Position numbers and translations under genes: made by a program. The notes under the pieces were generated by a model. It saw only the letters and a list, made by a program, of their open reading frames with translations, did not search any database and was not told the DNA's origin. A DNA stretch of 39,397 bases from CAYXVF01 sp964468125 (GTDB lineage: Bacteria; Myxococcota; XYA12-FULL-58-9; CAYXVF01): assembly GCA_964468125.1 (NCBI GenBank), contig CAYXVF010000056.1, positions 1-39,397 of the forward strand. Reading direction: 5' to 3'. Of this stretch, positions 16,926-25,340 are shown piece after piece (position 1 is the stretch's first letter; the number at the start of each line of letters is the position of its first letter).

Positions 16926-17840
16926 TCAGACGTTGACCGCTTCGAGCGACTTGTCGACCAGCACTGGACAGGGCGCGGAACGAATGACCCGCTCGGTCAC
17001 GCTCCCGAGGAGCAGCCGCTCGATCTTGCCGAGACCATGGGCGCCCATGACGATCAGATCGACCGCCTGCTCGCGTGCGACCTCGCAGATCTTCTTGTAG
17101 GCACGTCCCTCTCCCACCATCGAATCCGCCGGGACCTCGAGCGTTTGTTCCTCGATCAGCGCAGTGAGGGCGCCGCGAAGTCGCTTGTGGAACTGCTCGG
17201 ACGAGCCGAGAATCGATTCCTGGTCGGAGAAATAGAAACCCGGATGGGGCACGCGTTCGACGACGTGCAGCGTGAGGAGCCGGGCAGCGTGCTGCTTCGC
17301 GATCGCCGCGCCGTGTTTGAGGGCGCGCTTCGACGCTTCGGAGAAGTCGATCGGCACCAGGACCTTGCGATAGCTCGATTCGCCGAGCTCATGCGACTCG
17401 CCCGAGCCGACCGCGAGGACGGACACCGGAGAATAGCGAATGGTGCGTTCTGCAACGCTGCCCAGGAAGAAGTGGCCCACCGCACCGCGTCCGTGCGTGC
17501 CGACGACGACGAGGTCGATCTCTTCGTCCTCCGCGTAGTCGGCGATCGCTTGGGCCGCATCAAACGCATTCACGATCTTCTTGGTGACCGGCACATTGAA
17601 GCGCAGCGAAACGTCCTCCATCTGATTGTGCGCGAAGCGCTCGACGACCTCTTGCAGCCGTTCGGGGTCCGGAAACTCACGGGCCATCGCGTCGATGGAG
17701 CTGTTGGGGAAGGGCACGCGCACGTGAAGCAGATGCAAGACCGCATCATTCTTCAGCGCGATCAAGGCCGCGTGGTCCAGTGCGTTCTCCGACGCCTTCG
17801 AGAAATCGGTGGCGACCAGGATACGATTGAGCCGGTTCAT
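16926..17840 (-). CDS. Universal stress protein with two UspA domains
   Basis: The 304-residue product is a tandem UspA protein. Domain 1 spans residues about 3-145 and domain 2 about 156-300. Both hold the ATP-binding signature G-x2-G-x9-G-S: Gly114, Gly117, Gly127 and Ser128 in domain 1, and GAHGLGKIERLLLGSV in domain 2. Both should therefore bind ATP. Proteins of this kind accumulate during starvation, oxidative or envelope stress. The ATG follows AGGAG at a 7-base spacing, a clear start. It is divergent from the enoyl-CoA isomerase, with 157 bp between. Confidence 0.93.
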   Translation of the reverse strand: MNRLNRILVATDFSKASENALDHAALIALKNDAVLHLLHVRVPFPNSSIDAMAREFPDPERLQEVVERFAHNQMEDVSLRFNVPVTKKIVNAFDAAQAIADYAEDEEIDLVVVGTHGRGAVGHFFLGSVAERTIRYSPVSVLAVGSGESHELGESSYRKVLVPIDFSEASKRALKHGAAIAKQHAARLLTLHVVERVPHPGFYFSDQESILGSSEQFHKRLRGALTALIEEQTLEVPADSMVGEGRAYKKICEVAREQAVDLIVMGAHGLGKIERLLLGSVTERVIRSAPCPVLVDKSLEAVNV

Positions 17841-17997
17841 GACACGCTCCTTTCGGACGGTCTTTCCTATGACTAAACCTAAGGCCCAGACCGGCTTCGG
17901 CCAGGGGCGAAGGAGTACGCTTGATCAGAATCACGTTCGTCACTCGCGGCACCGGGGAATTGACTCGTTGTGCGCGCTTCGTCTGAAGTGCTTGCCC

Positions 17998-18816
17998 ATG
18001 GAAGAGCTGATCGCAACAACGGTGAAGAATCGCGTCGCGACTCTGCGCATCAACCTGCCGCGGCGTTTGAACGGCTGGACGATGCCGTTGAAAGACGCGC
18101 TCTTCACCGCCATGGACGTGGCTGTGAGCAACGACGACGTCGCGGTGGTAGTGCTGACCGGGACCGGTGAGTACTACTCCGCCGGCGTGGATCTGAGTGG
18201 CTCTCTGGAGCTCGGCCACCCACGCGTCCTGCGCAGGATGATCGTGGAGCAAAACCGCGCGCTCTTCGAGCTTTTCATTCAGTTCCCGAAGCCGATCCTC
18301 GTCGCCGTGAACGGGCACGCCATCGGCGCTCCTGTCACCTCGGCGACGCTCTGCGATGCAATCCTCGCCGCGGAACACGCCACGTTCTCGACGCCTTTTG
18401 CGAAAGTCGGGTTGCCGGCGGAAGGCTGCTCTAGCGTGCATTTGCCTCGCCTCGTCGGTCGGGACGCCGCCGAGCGCATGCTCGGCCCGGAGGGCTGGAA
18501 ACCGACGGCGGCCGAAGCGCTTGAGATCGGTCTCGTGAACGAAGTGGTGAGGGGCGAGCAGTTGCTCGACCGTGCGCAAGCACTCGGAGAGCTCTGGGTC
18601 GCGGAGAACAAGTCCCGTGAATACCGGGCCGGAGCGACCCGCGGCGAGCTCGAGTACGTCAACGCAGAAGAGTCCGAACGCGTGGCCGACGCGTTCCTCT
18701 CCTCCGAGTTTCTCATGGGGCAGTATCGCTTCTTGAAATCGCGCAAGAAGACCCTGCCCGCGCTCACGTTTCTCGCGCTGCGCGTCACACGCCCCGCGTG
18801 GTCGCTCCTCCTCTGA
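17998..18816 (+). CDS. Enoyl-CoA hydratase/isomerase family protein, ECI2-like
   Basis: About 272 residues with the crotonase fold. The oxyanion-hole segments are GEYYSAGVDLSG near residue 58-69 and NGHAIGAPVTSA near residue 103-114. The segment ATFSTPFAKVGLPAEGCSS then matches delta3,delta2-enoyl-CoA isomerases of the ECI2 type, whose catalytic Glu is in the same EGCSS position. It likely moves double bonds during degradation of unsaturated fatty acids. The ATG at 17998 was chosen because homology begins at once (MEELIATTVKNRVATL); the frame is open upstream but non-homologous. It is convergent with katG, with a hairpin terminator between. Confidence 0.85.
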   Translation: MEELIATTVKNRVATLRINLPRRLNGWTMPLKDALFTAMDVAVSNDDVAVVVLTGTGEYYSAGVDLSGSLELGHPRVLRRMIVEQNRALFELFIQFPKPILVAVNGHAIGAPVTSATLCDAILAAEHATFSTPFAKVGLPAEGCSSVHLPRLVGRDAAERMLGPEGWKPTAAEALEIGLVNEVVRGEQLLDRAQALGELWVAENKSREYRAGATRGELEYVNAEESERVADAFLSSEFLMGQYRFLKSRKKTLPALTFLALRVTRPAWSLLL

Positions 18817-18846
18817 GCGGCGCGCTGCTGCCGGAAACGAAGAAAG

Positions 18847-18879
18847 CCCGGAAGACTCTGGCTTCGAGCCTTCCGGGCC
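18847..18879. terminator. Bidirectional hairpin terminator
   Basis: Perfect 9-bp stem gcccggaag (18847-18855) and cttccgggc (18871-18879) around a 15-base loop, placed between the convergent isomerase and katG stops. On the minus strand the stem is followed by tttctt, as expected for a Rho-independent terminator of katG. Confidence 0.75.
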
Positions 18880-18903
18880 ATTCCTGCGGTCTAGGGCTGC
18901 CCG

Positions 18904-21246
18904 TCAGCGCATCGTGAGGACTGCATCACGACCACGCGACTCGAGGTCGAAGCGGTCGAGCATCATCACTTTGCTCCAAGCCTTCACGAAGTCATCGACG
19001 AACTTGCCCCGGGCATTGTCCGCCGCATAGACCTCGCCAATGCCGCGCAGCTGCGAGTTGGAGCCGAAGATCAGGTCGACCTCGGTGCCCGTCCAGCGCA
19101 CGTCGCCACTGTTGCGGTCACGACCTTCGTAGATTCCTTCGCCGTTCTTCGTCCACTCCAGGTCGTAGTCCAGGAGGTTGGCGAAGAAATCGTTGCTCAG
19201 GGCGCCTGGATTCTCGGTGAAGACACCGTGGCTCGAGCCGTCGTAGTTGGCGCCGAGCACGCGCAGGCCCCCGACGAGAACGGTCATTTCCGGTGCCGTG
19301 AGGGTGAGCATGGAAGCCTTGTCCACCAGGTGCTCAGCGGGCTCACCGGTCAAGCCGTCCTCGAAGTAGTTGCGGAACCCATCGGCGTGGGGCTCGAGGA
19401 CCTCAAAGGATTCGGCGTCGGTCATCTCGGCGGTTGCGTCCGTACGGCCCGGGGTGAAAGGCACTTTGACATCGACGCCGGCGTCCTTCGCGGCCTTTTC
19501 GATCGCGGCGGCTCCGCCGAGAACGATCAGATCCGCCATCGAGATCTTCACGCCGCGTTTCGCCTTGCCGTTGAACTCGCTTTGAATCTTCTCGAGAGCG
19601 GCGAGCGAATTCGCGAGCTCCGCCGGGCTGTTCGCGGGCCAATCCTTCTGCGGCGCGAGCCGCACGCGCGCGCCATTCGCGCCACCGCGCATGTCGGTGT
19701 AGCGGTACGTCGACGCCGATGCCCAGGCCGTCCGCACGAGCTCGGAGACGCTGAGACCGGAGCTCAGGACCTGCTTCTTCAGCTGGGCGATGTCCTTGTC
19801 ACCCACGAGCTTGTGCTCAACCGGGGGAACCGGGTCCTGCCACACCTGTGGCTCGGGAACCTCGGAGCCTAAGAGACGCACATAGGGGCCCATGTCGCGG
19901 TGCGTGAGCTTGTACCAGGCTTTCCCGAACGCCTCTTGGAACTCCTCCGGGTTCTCATAGAAGCGGCGTGCGATCGGCTCGTACTTCGGATCGAAGCGGA
20001 GCGCGAGGTCGGTGGTCAGCATGATGGGCTTGTGCTTCTTGCCCTCGATGTGGGCATCCGGCACTTCCACCTTCGCGTTCTTCGGCGTCCACTGCTTGGC
20101 ACCGCCCGGGCTCGTGGTGAGCTCCCAGTCGTACTCGAATAGATTCTCGAGGTATCCCTGCGACCACTGAGTTGGCGTATAGGTCCAAGCCCCCTCCAAG
20201 CCGCTCGTCACCGTGTCCGCACCCTTACCCGTGCCGCATTTGTTCTTCCATCCGAGTCCCTGCTCTTTAATCGACGCCCCCTCGGGCTCGGGTCCGATAC
20301 ACTCACTGGCCTTGTGCGCTCCGTGCACCTTGCCGAGGGTATGTCCACCCGCGATCAGAGCCACGGTCTCGTAGTCGTTCATGGCCATGCGGCCGAAAGT
20401 GACACGAATTCGCTCCGCCGCCGCTTTCGGATCCGGGTTGCCATTCGGCCCTTCCGGATTGACGTAGATGAGACCCATCATCGACGCAGCGAGAGGTCCT
20501 TTGAGATTTCCGTGGTGGAAGCGCTCGTCAGCGAGCCACTCTTTTTCCGGACCCCAATCGATGTCCGCTCCCGTGTAGGCGTCTTCGCGGCCACCGGCAA
20601 AACCGAAGGTCTGGTAGCCCATGGATTCGAGAGACACGTTGCCGGCGAGGATCATGAGATCCGCCCAGGAGAGCGCTCGGCCGTACTTCTTCTTCACCGG
20701 CCAGAGCAGGCGACGTGCCTTGTCGAGGTTCGCGTTGTCGGGCCAGCTATTGACCGGGGCAAGGCGGATCATGCCGTCGGCGGAGCCACCCCGCCCGTCG
20801 GTCACGCGATAGGTACCGGCGGAATGCCAGGCGAGGCGGATCATCAAGCCGCCGTAGTGGCCCCAGTCTGCGGGCCACCACTCCTTCGAGTCGGTGAGCA
20901 CCTGCTCGACGTCCTTTTTCACCTGCGCAAGGTCGAGCTTCGAGAACTCGGCCGCGTAGTCGAAGTCATCGCCCATCGGGTCGAGGGAGTTCGAGCGCTC
21001 GAGCGGGCTCAGGTCGAGCCGGTTGGGCCACCAATCCTCCACCGTGTAGGGCGAGCGGTCGGCCATCTTCTCGGTCTTTGGCTCTGCTTTCGGCGCCTCG
21101 GTCTCCGCGCTGGCCTTGGCGGTCGCCGCCGGTGCGGAGCAACTGCTGATCGTCAACGAGCAGGCGATTGCCGCTCCGACTTTAAAAATCGCGCTGCCGT
21201 ACCGGATGAGACCGGTGCGCGAAGCGCTCTTCGATGCGTGCTGCAT
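18904..21246 (-). CDS. katG: Catalase-peroxidase with lipoprotein signal
   Basis: The 780-residue protein is a full catalase-peroxidase. The distal haem site Arg137, Trp140 and His141 sits in MIRLAWHSAGTYR. The proximal His is in ALIAGGHTLGKVHGAH, and the Tyr of the Met-Tyr-Trp adduct is in GLIYVNPEGPNG. The second, non-haem domain follows to the end. It removes hydrogen peroxide. Most KatG proteins are cytosolic and start near MADRSPYT; here about 60 extra residues form a lipoprotein signal with lipobox LTISSC (Cys36) and an Ala/Glu/Lys linker, so this copy should be exported and lipid-anchored. AGGAGG precedes the ATG but lies in a hairpin (see 21251-21278). It is probably induced by oxidative stress. 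Confidence 0.95.
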   Translation of the reverse strand: MQHASKSASRTGLIRYGSAIFKVGAAIACSLTISSCSAPAATAKASAETEAPKAEPKTEKMADRSPYTVEDWWPNRLDLSPLERSNSLDPMGDDFDYAAEFSKLDLAQVKKDVEQVLTDSKEWWPADWGHYGGLMIRLAWHSAGTYRVTDGRGGSADGMIRLAPVNSWPDNANLDKARRLLWPVKKKYGRALSWADLMILAGNVSLESMGYQTFGFAGGREDAYTGADIDWGPEKEWLADERFHHGNLKGPLAASMMGLIYVNPEGPNGNPDPKAAAERIRVTFGRMAMNDYETVALIAGGHTLGKVHGAHKASECIGPEPEGASIKEQGLGWKNKCGTGKGADTVTSGLEGAWTYTPTQWSQGYLENLFEYDWELTTSPGGAKQWTPKNAKVEVPDAHIEGKKHKPIMLTTDLALRFDPKYEPIARRFYENPEEFQEAFGKAWYKLTHRDMGPYVRLLGSEVPEPQVWQDPVPPVEHKLVGDKDIAQLKKQVLSSGLSVSELVRTAWASASTYRYTDMRGGANGARVRLAPQKDWPANSPAELANSLAALEKIQSEFNGKAKRGVKISMADLIVLGGAAAIEKAAKDAGVDVKVPFTPGRTDATAEMTDAESFEVLEPHADGFRNYFEDGLTGEPAEHLVDKASMLTLTAPEMTVLVGGLRVLGANYDGSSHGVFTENPGALSNDFFANLLDYDLEWTKNGEGIYEGRDRNSGDVRWTGTEVDLIFGSNSQLRGIGEVYAADNARGKFVDDFVKAWSKVMMLDRFDLESRGRDAVLTMR

Positions 21247-21250
21247 AGCT

Positions 21251-21278
21251 TACCTCCTGATTTGATAGTCAGGAGGTA
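21251..21278 (-). promoter_or_regulatory. Perfect hairpin masking the katG ribosome binding site
   Basis: Ten-base arms tacctcctga (21251-21260) and tcaggaggta (21269-21278) form a perfect inverted repeat with an 8-base loop. On the katG transcript the 3' arm contains AGGAGG, which ends about six bases before the AUG, and the 5' arm is its exact anti-Shine-Dalgarno. Folding would block translation. It could be an RNA thermometer, a protein-controlled switch, or instead a DNA operator. Confidence 0.7.
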
Positions 21279-21312
21279 TGCCCGATCGCAGAGAATGTGA
21301 AGTAGTGCTCGG

Positions 21313-21453
21313 CTAGAGTCGCGATAGGATCGACGCGCCGCGTCTTTTACGAATCCTGCGCAGGAGTAAAGCCACCAGCAGTAGGCCAAGGGCACCGGGG
21401 CCGCTCGAGCTCGTGCCGCAGCTGCAGTCTCCTCTGTCCCCGCTCCCCGCGTT
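21313..21453 (-). other. Second MYXO-CTERM-like tail in frame behind a stop codon
   Basis: Directly after the TGA (21454-21456) that ends the matrixin-like gene, the same frame stays open for 46 codons to a TAG at 21313. It reads GDCSCGTSSSGPGALG, then a hydrophobic LLLVALLL and then RRIRKRRG. This is a better C-terminal sorting tag than the one inside the annotated protein. No start codon or ribosome binding site was seen for it. Either the TGA is a recent mutation or the tag was duplicated. Confidence 0.6.
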
Positions 21454-22239
21454 TCAGGCCCGGGCTTCGCGACGGCGGCGCAGCAGGAGCGAGAACAGCG
21501 CCCCCGGGGTCGCTCGGCAACCGCTCGAGGAGTCCGCAAAAGGCCACTCTATCGCGCCCTCGCTATCAGCGCTGTCGCCCGCGCCCGACCCTCCGGCCGC
21601 ATTGCCGTTGTCGTTCGTGTTCGTGTTGTCGTTCGTCGTGCCATTGCCGTTCGTGTTGTTGCCGTTGCCGTTGCTGTTGTCGTCAGGCGGCGGAATCAGG
21701 TCTGCGCCGGAGCAGAGCAGATCTCCCGTGCCGTCGTCCTCGCAACGCATCGACGCGCAGTCACTCGCCATGGTGCAGGGCGCGTAGTCGGTCAGACCCG
21801 ACGGTCCCGGCTCACAGCGCGGCAGCGCGTCCGCCCCTCCGCACCGCAGGCTTTCACACTCGAGACCCACGTCCACCTCGGCGACGACTTCCACGGCCCC
21901 GGTCGAATCCACGCGGCGGGGGGCAAAGCCGACGGTGCCCCCAAACATCCAGCTCTCTTTGATGAAGGTGACACGGTTGACGCCGTCTTGCTGGTCAACG
22001 GCGCGGGAGGGATCCGTTCCGCCGTAGGTAAAAGCAAAGCTCGAGCAGGGCGCGCGCCAGCTCTCGATCGCGCGGCGCATGGCCTCTACGTCCGAGCCGT
22101 CGCTGACGTCGTCGGAGCCGTCTTCCTGAACGACGAAAACCACGCCGCTCGCGGGGAATACGACGGGCGTATCCGTCGTGCCGTCGGCAAGCTGGGTCGT
22201 GAAGCCGAGCGTCGTGGCCACGAGGAGCCCGGTCATCAT
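21454..22239 (-). CDS. Secreted matrixin-like protein without its metal-binding core
   Basis: About 261 residues. The N-terminus has a short hydrophobic segment (MMTGLLVATTLGF) that is weak as a signal peptide. Residues 50-125 (RRAIESWRAPCSSFAFTY, VNRVTFIKESW, VEVVAEVDVG) resemble the front half of myxobacterial matrixin-type proteases. The HExxHxxGxxH zinc motif that should follow is absent, and the sequence jumps to a Cys-rich segment (CTMASDCASMRCEDDG). Then come an Asn/Gly/Thr low-complexity linker and a short Cys plus Arg-cluster tail (SGCRATPGALFSLLLRRRR) resembling a truncated MYXO-CTERM tag. It is probably inactive as a protease. The start overlaps the upstream gene's stop by 3 bp. 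The call rests on pattern memory. Confidence 0.55.
   Translation of the reverse strand: MMTGLLVATTLGFTTQLADGTTDTPVVFPASGVVFVVQEDGSDDVSDGSDVEAMRRAIESWRAPCSSFAFTYGGTDPSRAVDQQDGVNRVTFIKESWMFGGTVGFAPRRVDSTGAVEVVAEVDVGLECESLRCGGADALPRCEPGPSGLTDYAPCTMASDCASMRCEDDGTGDLLCSGADLIPPPDDNSNGNGNNTNGNGTTNDNTNTNDNGNAAGGSGAGDSADSEGAIEWPFADSSSGCRATPGALFSLLLRRRREARA
21602..21683. repeat. Low-complexity tract encoding Asn/Gly/Thr linker
   Basis: Irregular repeats of gttgtc, gttcgt and ttgccg units run over about 80 bp and encode a run of Asn, Gly and Thr with occasional Asp on the minus strand. Linkers of this type usually sit between a secreted domain and its C-terminal anchor. Confidence 0.75.
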
Positions 22240-22599
22240 CGGCGGCGCGTCTGTCGTTCGAGCGCGACGAGCTCTTCCAAGGAGAGCCCGCGCGTGTGTG
22301 GCCCCGGTCGAATCTCCCTGCCGGCCCCGAGGAGGTCACCGTGCAACGTCATGCGGAAGCGGTCTCCGCGGGCGCGATAAACACTCAGTGCCATCGCGAC
22401 GAGGTAGTCACGTCCATCGGGCGCCCGATGGATCATCACGGCGACGCGGTCGCCCGGGCGAAACACCGGAGCCCCGGAGATCTCGATCCGCCCGGGCCGC
22501 GATCTCGGCCTCGGAGAGGTCCTGCATGATCATGGCGTGAGCACTGCTCGCGAACGACGAGAGGCAGGCGAGTAAAGTGGTGAGCCGCGCAAAACCCAT
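22236..22599 (-). pseudogene. Decayed secreted protein gene upstream of the matrixin-like gene
   Basis: The frame from ATG 22599 gives a clear signal peptide (MGFARLTTLLACL...SSAHA) and then MIMQDLSEAEIAARAD. Near 22497 coding sense moves by one frame to RIEISGAPVFRPGDRVAV and continues through DYLVAMALSVYRARGD to LEELVALERQTRRR. In secreted proteins of this type that I recall, the region between AARAD and the SGAPxFRPGD strand holds some 50-60 more residues (a GxV strand and a later GG turn); those are missing. So I see an internal deletion plus a frameshift. Its stop overlaps the next gene's start, indicating a former two-gene operon. Confidence 0.55.
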
Positions 22600-22608
22600 G
22601 CGATTCGA

Positions 22609-22655
22609 GCCTAGCACGGATCAGCGGAGCCGCATCCGAATTCGCCTCGCTAGGC
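22609..22655. terminator. Nested inverted repeat, possible kefB terminator
   Basis: Outer arms gcctagc (22609-22615) and gctaggc (22649-22655) enclose inner arms cggat and atccg with GCGG/CCGC in the centre. It lies 23 bp after the antiporter stop. There is no T-run, so it may be a weak terminator, an mRNA-protecting hairpin or a protein site. Confidence 0.4.
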
Positions 22656-22677
22656 CATTCAAAGACCTGAGCAGGAT

Positions 22678-24639
22678 TCAGACCTCGTCACGCTCCCGGT
22701 CCGCTTGCACGGCCGACACGTCCATGATCGTCGGCGGCGCCCACCCCCGTTCCGTGCGCGCGTGAAAACCGCGACGCTCGCCGCGAGGCTCCGACTGGAT
22801 TCCGACGAGCAGCTCACGCGCTCGCTTCACGTACTCCGGATTCTCCTGAAGCGGCACGTCCGGCCGGTAGACCTGGGCGAGTTCGGCCATTGCATGACGA
22901 TCGTCGCGCACGAACTCGCGCGCGAGGCGCTCCGCCTCAAAGGGGTGAACCCCCAAGGCTTCGACGGCGGTTCTCCCCGCCCGTACGGCGGAATCGAAGG
23001 TTTCGCGTATGATGTCCCGGACACCAGCCGCGTAGAGCTCGTAGAGGTGAGGCCGGTCGATCGCACGCGCAATAACGTGAACGTGCGGGTGCTCGCGGCG
23101 CACGTGCCGGGCGAGCTCTACGCTCTGTTCCTTGTCGTCAATGGAGATCAACAGAACCGCCGCAGACTCGATCCCCGCCGCGTGAAGCAGATCCGGACGT
23201 GTCGCGTCCCCGAAGAACACCTTGATGCCAAAGGTTCGGATCAGGTCAAGCTGTTCGGAGGAGTAGTCGAGCACGGTGGTTTCGATCCCAGCGCCGCGCA
23301 GCAGGCGATTCGCAATGCCTCCAAAGCGCCCGTGCCCCGCAATGATCACGCGCTGCTCCGAGTCGATCGGATCGGGCTCGCGCTGCTGCTTCTCGCTGAA
23401 GCGTGGCGCGATCAGCTTGTCGTAGAGAATGAAGAGAAGCGGCGTGAACAACATGGACAAGGCGACGACGAGGAGCAGGCGGTCTGCAACCCATGGGGGC
23501 ACCACGCCGTTTTGCGTCGTGAACGACAGCAGTACAAAACCAAACTCACCCGCTTCCGCGAGGCCGAGGGCAAAGAGCCAGCAGTCGCTTCCCCGGATTC
23601 CGAACAGGAGCGCCAGGGTCAGCAGGATGGCGCCTTTGAGCGTCATCAATCCCACCGTGAGTCCAACGATCGGGCCGACGTTCTCACTCAAAAGGGCGAA
23701 GTCGACACTCGCGCCTACGGTGATGAAGAATACGCCGAGGAGAAGGCCCTTGAAGGGCGCGATGTCACTCTCGAGCTCGTGCCGGTATTCGCTGTTTGCG
23801 AGCACGACTCCCGCAAGGAATGCTCCGAGGGCGGGCGACAGGCCCACCAGTGACATCAAGAGCGCGATCCCGATGACAAAAGCCAAGGCCGCCGCGGTAA
23901 AGAGCTCGCGCAGGCGCGCCCGGGCGATGAAACGAAAGAACGGACGTGTGAGCACGCTCCCGATCAGGACCACCGCCGCGATCGCCCCAAAGGTCGCCAC
24001 CGCCTGCGCCCACCCTGGCAGGCCCGCGATCACATTGATGCCGTGACCTCCACCGCCGTGCTCATCAGCGCCGTTCGCCACCTGCGCCGCGCCTTCGACC
24101 GCTGCCGCAGCCACACTCGCGAGCTCTGGTGCCGCCAAGAGTGGCAGGACCGCAAGGATGGGGATCACCGCGATGTCCTGGAAGAGCAGGACGGCAAAGC
24201 TCGATTGGCCGCCGTCGCTCTTCATCAAGCCCTTCTCGTTGAGCGTCTGCAGGACGATGGCGGTCGACGAGAGTGCGAGAACGAATCCAATGGCGAGGGC
24301 GACACGCCAGGGCTGCCCCAGGGCCATCGCGCCTCCCATCACCGCGAGGGTCGTGAGCGCCACTTGCAGCCCGCCGAGGCCGAGCAGCTTGTTACGCATG
24401 TGCCAGAGCAAGCGCGGCTCGAGCTCGAGGCCGACGAGGAAGAGCATCATCACCACTCCGAACTCCGCGAAGTGCTGAACGGTCACGACGTCGACGTGCA
24501 AGGCAGCGAGCAAGGGGCTCAAGGTGATGCCCGCGATCAGGTAGCCGAGCACGGAGCCGAGACCGAGCCGCGTCGCGATGGGTACGGCGACGACACCGGC
24601 GAACAAGAAAATGAAGGAGAGGAGCAGAAAGTCTTCCAT
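22678..24639 (-). CDS. KefB/KefC-type potassium/proton antiporter
   Basis: The 653-residue protein has about 12-13 membrane helices (residues 1-400) of the CPA2 monovalent cation/proton antiporter family, with FGVVMMLFLVGLELEPRLLW and SPALGAFLAGVVLANSEYRHE as signatures. An RCK/TrkA-N domain begins near residue 430 with IIAGHGRFGG, a nucleotide-binding GxGxxG loop, and continues through FFGDATRPDLLHAAG. In the Kef system this channel-like antiporter releases potassium and acidifies the cytoplasm when electrophiles form glutathione adducts. The KefF-like gene ends 4 bp upstream of this start, which supports a functional pair. Whether glutathione or another thiol gates it cannot be told. A His/Gly-rich loop lies near residues 193-203. 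Confidence 0.9.
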   Translation of the reverse strand: MEDFLLLSFIFLFAGVVAVPIATRLGLGSVLGYLIAGITLSPLLAALHVDVVTVQHFAEFGVVMMLFLVGLELEPRLLWHMRNKLLGLGGLQVALTTLAVMGGAMALGQPWRVALAIGFVLALSSTAIVLQTLNEKGLMKSDGGQSSFAVLLFQDIAVIPILAVLPLLAAPELASVAAAAVEGAAQVANGADEHGGGGHGINVIAGLPGWAQAVATFGAIAAVVLIGSVLTRPFFRFIARARLRELFTAAALAFVIGIALLMSLVGLSPALGAFLAGVVLANSEYRHELESDIAPFKGLLLGVFFITVGASVDFALLSENVGPIVGLTVGLMTLKGAILLTLALLFGIRGSDCWLFALGLAEAGEFGFVLLSFTTQNGVVPPWVADRLLLVVALSMLFTPLLFILYDKLIAPRFSEKQQREPDPIDSEQRVIIAGHGRFGGIANRLLRGAGIETTVLDYSSEQLDLIRTFGIKVFFGDATRPDLLHAAGIESAAVLLISIDDKEQSVELARHVRREHPHVHVIARAIDRPHLYELYAAGVRDIIRETFDSAVRAGRTAVEALGVHPFEAERLAREFVRDDRHAMAELAQVYRPDVPLQENPEYVKRARELLVGIQSEPRGERRGFHARTERGWAPPTIMDVSAVQADRERDEV

Positions 24640-24643
24640 CGTC

Positions 24644-25252
24644 TCAGCCCCTCACCAACCCGTCGAGTGAGCTGGCCTCGACCACCCCGAGCCGATCCGC
24701 GGCCTCGAGGTCGTAGACTCCGTCGCGCAAGGCGGTGAGCAAGCGAGCGTAGCCGCGGGCATGCTCCGAAATTCGCCCCTCCTCGATCGCGCGAATCGAT
24801 CCATAGAGCACGTAAGGCGCCGCGAAGTGCATGTGGCACAGTCCCGCGGTGCGTTCGAGCGGGGTGAGGAAGGTCCGCAGCGGATAACGTTGATAGCCCT
24901 CCTCCGTGTACGTCTCGGCGGGCCCCGCTGCGGTCAACGCGAACATCATCGTCTTGCCCACCAGACGCGTGCCTTCCGCCCCGTATGCGAAGCCGTGCTC
25001 GAGGGTGAGATCGATCCACTCCTTCACGAGCGATGGCGTCGAGTACCAGAAGAGCGGACACTGAAAGAGGATCACCTCGTGGTCGAGCAATCGCTGTTGC
25101 TCTCGAGCGATGTCGATGTCGAAGCGAGGGTATTCGGCGTAGAGATCGACGCGAGTGATACCGTCGACCCGCTGCGCTTCATGCCACATGGCAGCGTTGG
25201 CATGGGAGAAGCGTTGGCCTGGATGAGCAAAATAGACGATCACGCTGGGCAT
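24644..25252 (-). CDS. KefF/KefG-type NAD(P)H oxidoreductase (flavodoxin fold)
   Basis: The 202-residue protein starts with VIVYFAHPGQRFSHANAA, the FMN phosphate loop of the flavodoxin-like KefF/KefG/MdaB group. It continues with VILFQCPLFWYSTPSLVKEWID and GKTMMFALTAAGP, the typical flavin and quinone contacts. In E. coli such a protein binds the Kef antiporter and is needed for full activity, besides reducing quinones and other electrophiles. The gene lies 4 bp upstream of the antiporter and is certainly co-transcribed. It is divergent from the PAS/beta-helix pseudogene, 88 bp away. Confidence 0.9.
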   Translation of the reverse strand: MPSVIVYFAHPGQRFSHANAAMWHEAQRVDGITRVDLYAEYPRFDIDIAREQQRLLDHEVILFQCPLFWYSTPSLVKEWIDLTLEHGFAYGAEGTRLVGKTMMFALTAAGPAETYTEEGYQRYPLRTFLTPLERTAGLCHMHFAAPYVLYGSIRAIEEGRISEHARGYARLLTALRDGVYDLEAADRLGVVEASSLDGLVRG

Positions 25253-25340
25253 GGTTGCCCCGAGAAATAGACGCTCATACCGCGAAAGCCAAGCGGCGAG
25301 CCGGTACGCGTTCTTCAGCTCGGGCTAATCTGAACCGGAC

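Noticed and set aside
22705..23853. Plus-strand ORF of 382 codons
   Set aside because: Antisense to the Kef antiporter, whose membrane and RCK motifs are unmistakable.
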